Origin: Megascapheus bottae | Taxonomy: Eukaryota > Chordata > Mammalia > Rodentia > Geomyidae | DNA length: 64,000 bases | Assembly: GCA_024803745.1 (NCBI GenBank) | Contig: JANJXV010000128.1 | Span: 2,068,001 to 2,132,000, forward strand | Direction: 5' to 3' | Shown: in pieces, positions 55,217 to 61,373 of the stretch | How the letters are laid out: each line of letters starts with the position of its first letter | Numbering within the stretch: the stretch's first letter is position 1 | The notes under the pieces: generated by a model | Database searches by the model: none | The model's input: the letters and a program-made list of their open reading frames with translations, nothing else | What the model was told of the DNA's origin: nothing | Program-made: the position numbers and the translations under genes

Positions 55217-57114
55217 GGAGGGAGGGAGGGAGGGAGGGAGGGAGGGAGGGAGGGAGGAAGGAAGGAAGGAAGGAAGGAAGGAAGGAAGGAAGGAAGGAAG
55301 GAAGAAAGGAAGGAAGGAAGAAGGGAGGGAGGGAGGGAGGGAGGGAGGGAGGAAGGAAGAGACGAAGGGATGGCCCTTGTTAAGGCTAACTTGTCAGATT
55401 TTCCTTAGATTAACGTAGACAGCCTGGCACCAGGGACTCCCGCCTGTAATCCAAGCTACTCAGGAGGCTGAGATCTAAAGATCACAGTCCCAACCCACCC
55501 AGACGAGCAAGTCCACGAGACACTTATCTCCAACGAACCACCAAAAAGCCAGGAGTGGAGCTGTGACTGAAGTGGTGGAGAGGTGGCCGTCAGTAGAAAA
55601 GCTAATAGGAAAGGTCTAGGCCCTGTGTTTAAGCACCAGTAATAGGACAAATAAAAACAATAGCAATAATATAGGTAATATGGGTTATTACACATAATAT
55701 GTGTACATTATGCTATATATTACATATTATAAATTGATTATTTTATTGTAATATAATATTATAATATAGAATATACATTATTAAGTATATCATCTATTAT
55801 ATAATAATATATAATACATAATATACATATATAATTATATGAAATATATTATATAATCTATTTAATAATATAGATTTTATATTATATTATAATAATATTG
55901 TCATACAGCAACCCATATATAATACACATCATACTACATACAAGATTCATTGTATATAATATATTTTTACACTATTGGATTATAATAATATCATATATCA
56001 TATGATATAATATAATATACATATTATACTATTGCAGTTATTATATGTTATATAATATATATAACATATATATAACATATATATATAACATATATTATAT
56101 GTTATATAATATCAAATGTATCCAGTAATATATATTATATATTATATTATATAGTGTATAATAATTTCATACAACCCATGTATTATGTACATTATATGCA
56201 TTATATATTATATATAACATATATGGTATATATTATGGTATAATACAGGACATATATAATATGGTATAATAATAAAATTATACAACAATCAGAACAATAG
56301 GCAAGAATTAAATTTCCCTAACAATTACTATTGCAAATACATGGTCTTTTGGAGCTTTTGACGGCTATGAAATGAGATATATATGCAATCATCTTACCTC
56401 TGCGGCTAGGTAGCTCCCTGTGGCTAGGTGTTTGAATCTGAACAGGCTGTTCCATTGCCCTGCCCCCCCTCGACATGGGTCATGATGAACAACCTGCAGA
56501 CAGAGAGGGTAAGAGCCCTGCAGCAAAACACTGCGCATGTCTTAGCAAGCTATGTCAAAAACGTACACAGCATCAGCTGGGAGGGTGGCTTAGTGGTAGA
56601 ATGCTTGCCTAGCACGCACGAAGCCCTGGGTTCTATTCTTCAGTGCCACAGACACAGAAAGGACCAGAAGTACCAGTGGGTCACCCTTGTCATCCTAGCT
56701 ACTCAGGAGGTCAAGATCTGAGGATCATGGCTCAAAGCCAGCCTGGGCAGAAAAGTCCATGAGACTATTACCTCCAATGAACCACCTTCAAAAGCTCAGG
56801 GACAGCACCCAGTCCCTGAGTTCAAGTCCCAGGACTAACACCCAAAAAAGAAAAAAATTCTTAAATATTACTAAAGCGGAGCTGAGAGTTTGGCCTAGTG
56901 GTAGAGTGCTTGCCTAGCATTCATGAAGACCTGGGTTCGATTCCTAGGTACCACATACATAGAAAAAGCCAGAAGTGGTGCTGTGGTTCAAGTGGTAGAA
57001 CTCTAGCTGTGAGAAAGCCCACGGACCATGCTCAGGCCCTGAGTTCAAGTCCCAGGACTGGCAAAAATAAAACAAGTACTAGTAAAAAAAAGGGGAAAAA
57101 AAAAGAGCCAAAAC

Positions 57115-57154
<40 letters not shown>

Positions 57155-60100
57155 CTACTTCCCAGAGTGCTTTGGAACTTGTGGCAGAAGTGGCAGACTG
57201 ACGCAGGGTGGTCCGAAGGAAAATATGCTGCTTTTTCTCATATTCATCACAAGTAAGAAACTTCTCCTGCTCGGCATGGAACAGTCTGACCACATCACCC
57301 TAGAAAAAAAAAAAAAAAAACAGGTCAACAACACCAACTCCACAACCGGTCTGAACAAACAGAAAGGAGAGGCCATTGTGTCCTTTGTGGTTTGGGGCCT
57401 TGTGACTTCTTGGCATGGATGCTGGCTCTTTGTGTCCACATGGCACAATACCAAGCAGAGAAGCTCCGTGACAAAGTCACAGGGGACCTTGAGAGATGGG
57501 GTCACACGGGAAACGAACCCCAGAAATGCGTGGACTTGGCTTCTAGAGCTTTAGAAAGTCCACCCAGAAAAGGTTCAATGAAGCAAATACTTACTCCTTT
57601 CAAGATATCATCCCGATAGGAGCTAAATTTCATGAATAAAGTGATTTTCCAGCTGGTATTGCAGTTAACTGCGTTCACCTGTCACAGAACAAATGCAAAC
57701 CTATGAGAGTGTGTTATTGGGCTGGGAGTGTGGCCTGGTGGTAGAGTGCTTGTCTCGCATGCACAAATCCCTGGGTTCGATTCCTCAGTACCATATACAC
57801 AGAAAAAAAGCCAGAAGTGGTGCTGTGACTCAAGTGGTACAGCACCAGCCTTGAGCAAAAGAAGTTCAGGGACAGTGCCCAGACCCTGAGTTCAAGTCAC
57901 GGGGCTAGGGGGGGGGAAAGTATGTTCTGTTCTTTAAGGGGAAACTGTTGGGGAAAGCAAAGGAAAGGGTGATACTGTCTCTTTTTTTTGGGGGGGTGGG
58001 ACTTGAACTCTGGGCCTGGTACTGTCCCTGAGCTCTTCAGCTCAAGAGTACCACCCTAACCCTTGAGCCACAGCACCACTTTCGATTTTCTGGTGGTTCA
58101 TTGGAGATGAGTTTCATGGACTTTAGTATCCAGGCTGGCTTTGAACCACGATCCTCAGATCCTGAGTAGCTGGGATTACAGGCGTGAGCCACGGCGCCCA
58201 ACGATATTGTCCATTTTTTTAAACAGTGTATTCATTACCTGATTTAGGAAATGGTATAGCCTCTGTACAACATCTTAATAATAACAATAAAATAATTCTT
58301 TTTAAAGATTATGTTAAGTCAAGCATCTGTGGCTCACATCAACAATCCCAGCTACTCAGGAGGCTGAGATCTGAGGTTTGAAGTTCAAAGCCAGCCCAGG
58401 CAGGAAAGTTCATGAGCCATTAAGCCTCTATTAAACACCAAAAAAGCTAGAAGCGGTGCTGTAGCTCAAGTGCAAAGCACTATCCTTGAGCTAAAAAGCT
58501 CAGGAACAGCACCCAGGTCCTGAGTTCAAGCCACAGGACTAGCACAACAAAATAAATAAATAAAAAATAAAAACGTTTAAAGCCTGGCACCAGTACTTCA
58601 TACTTAGATACCTATAATATTGGCTACTCAGGAGGCTGAGATAGGAAGATCAAAGATCAAAACTAATCTAGGAAGAAAAGTCCAAGATAGGGCCAGGAGT
58701 TTGGCCTAGTGGTTAAAGTGCTTGCCTAGCATGCACAAAGACCCAGGTTCAATTCCTCAGTACCACATACATAGAAAAAAAGCCGGAAGTGGTGCTGTGG
58801 CTCAAGAGGTAGAACTCTAACCTTGAGAAAGTCCAAGGACAGTGCTCAGGCCCTGAGCTCAAGCCCATGACTGGCAAAAAAAAAAGTCCAAGATATTTTT
58901 TCTCATCAAAATAACCAGCAAAATACCAGGCTGGAGGTGTGACTCAAATAGGAGAACACCAGCTATCAGTTTAGGAAGTGAACACAAAGCCCTGAGTTCA
59001 AAACCAGTATTGGAAAAAAAAGAAAAAAAGAAAAAAAAAACAGTATTGGCACTATATACACATACACACACACATATTTATATATAAATATGCATATATG
59101 TATATATACACACTGCCTTCTAAGGACTACCCACAAAGAATTACTAGGTGTCTACCCATACTTTGAGACTATTAATACATAAACTTTGGCTCACACTCAC
59201 GAGAACAATGAAAGGAAATAATTTTCTCTCTGGGAGGAAATCAGTGAGTCCAACCCTCTCCTTGGCCCCGGAACTCACTTCCTTACACCCTGGATTGTCC
59301 AACAGTTCAATGACACTGGCGTGGAGTGGCTGTCCAGCATTCACAGGCATCAGAACAACTTTATCCCCTACGACAATCTATGACCAGAAAGAAATTGCAA
59401 TCAACACACAGCACAACACGGGACGCCTGTCATCCCAGCTACTCGGGAGGCTGAGATGTGAGGATCACAGTTCCAAGCCAGCTGAAGCAAGATCGTGTGT
59501 GAGAATCTCATCTCCAATGTGCCAGCAAAAATCCAGATGTGGTGCTGTGGCTCAAGTGGTAGAGCACTAGCCTTGAGCATAAGAGCTCAGAGAAAGGCCG
59601 TGAGGTTCAAGCCCTAGAACCAGCATACAAAACAAGAAAGAAGATAAGATAAATTGAATTATTTATGATATCAGCTCATAGCTCTCTCCAATAATTATTT
59701 GCTAGCTGTTCAAGAGCAAGCAATGGCTTTCTGTGCAGCTCAAGTTTCAAATCCATGAATACATTCTACACTAAAATCATATACCTTATGAATCTGATAT
59801 ATATTATATGTGTTCACCTGAAGAAAAAAATAAAACTTTTTTTTTGCCAGCCATGGGGCCTGGGCGCTGTCCCTGAGCAGCTTTTTGCTCAAGGCTAGAG
59901 CTCTACCACTTGAGCCACAGCACCACTTCTGGCATTTTCTGTGTATGTGGTACTGAGGAATCGAACCCAGGGCTTCATGCATGCTAGACAAGCACTCTAC
60001 CACTAAACCATCTTCCCAGCCAGCTTTGCACTCTTGCAAAGCAAGACTGGTACTCTACCACTTGAGCCCCATCTCCACTTCTGGATTTTTATTGGTTAAT

Positions 60101-60650
60101 TGCAAACAACAGTCTCATGGACTTTCCTGCCTGGGTTGGCTTTGAACCATGATCCTTCTATCCCAGCCACTTGAGTAGCTAGGATTACAAGCATGAGCTA
60201 CTACTGACATAGGAAGAGTAAACAATTCTTTTTTTAAATAAACCATTAGGATCTTATTTTATTTTGTCTTCTAACTATTACAACTCTTCTTCTTGCTTGA
60301 AAATGATGTTCAAGAAAATCAGTAGTGATTGATCCCAATCACTTTCAACAAAACACAGTTAAGGGTATAGTTTAGAAAAGGGCAAGAAAAGAAGGGTTAA
60401 ATTCAAGAACTGATAAGAACACAAGACGGTGGGCATGCTTCTCTCTCCCGCAAACACAATCACACCCCAAAGCGACATACAGTGAACAAATCCAGCGTCA
60501 ATAAAGCCAGGTAGAACATTGTCTAAGCCATGCTCTTGAGAGCGCAGGAATGAAATTAAGAGCCATTTTTGTGATGAATTAAATAAGTACACATCCACAT
60601 TCACACTATAGAGACTATTTGGAATATGGGCTTTGTTTGCTGTTGCTTTT

Positions 60651-60689
<39 letters not shown>

Positions 60690-61340
60690 GTACTGGGGCT
60701 AGAACTCAGAGCTGTACGTACTTATTTGGCTTTTTAGCCCAAGGCTGGGAATTCTACCTCTTGAGCCACGTCTCTACCTCCAGCTTTCTTTTGACACTTT
60801 TTTTTTGCCAGTCCTGGGGCTTGAACTCAGGGCCTGGGCACTGTCCTTGAACACTTTCTGCTCAAGGCTACCGCTCTACCACTTGAGTCACAATGCCACT
60901 TGCAGCTTTTTCTGCATATATGGTACTGAGGAATCGAACCCAGGGCTTCATGCATGCTAGGCAAGCACTCTACCACTAGGCCAAACTCCCAGCCCCCACT
61001 TCCAGCTTTTTGCTGGTTCACATTTGTTTGGTCTTGACACCATTCTCAGATCTCAGCCTCCTGAGTAACCCTTAAGCATGCGCCCTTAAGACCAGGCAAA
61101 AGATTTACTTTGATTTGGTTTGGCTTTTTCCAGGATGATGAATAGTTTGAAATAGCTATCCTCATTAAACTCTCATTGAACCCTAAAGTAATTTGAAAAC
61201 AAGAGAAGAAATCAAAGAAAATTGACTCAACTAAGTGACTTAACATCCCTTTCTAATTTAAAAGCCTCCATTTTTACAATCATTCTTCATGCATTCTTAC
61301 AGTGTCTTGAGATCAGCGCTTTTGTGTTATTATTATTGGA

Positions 61341-61373
<33 letters not shown>

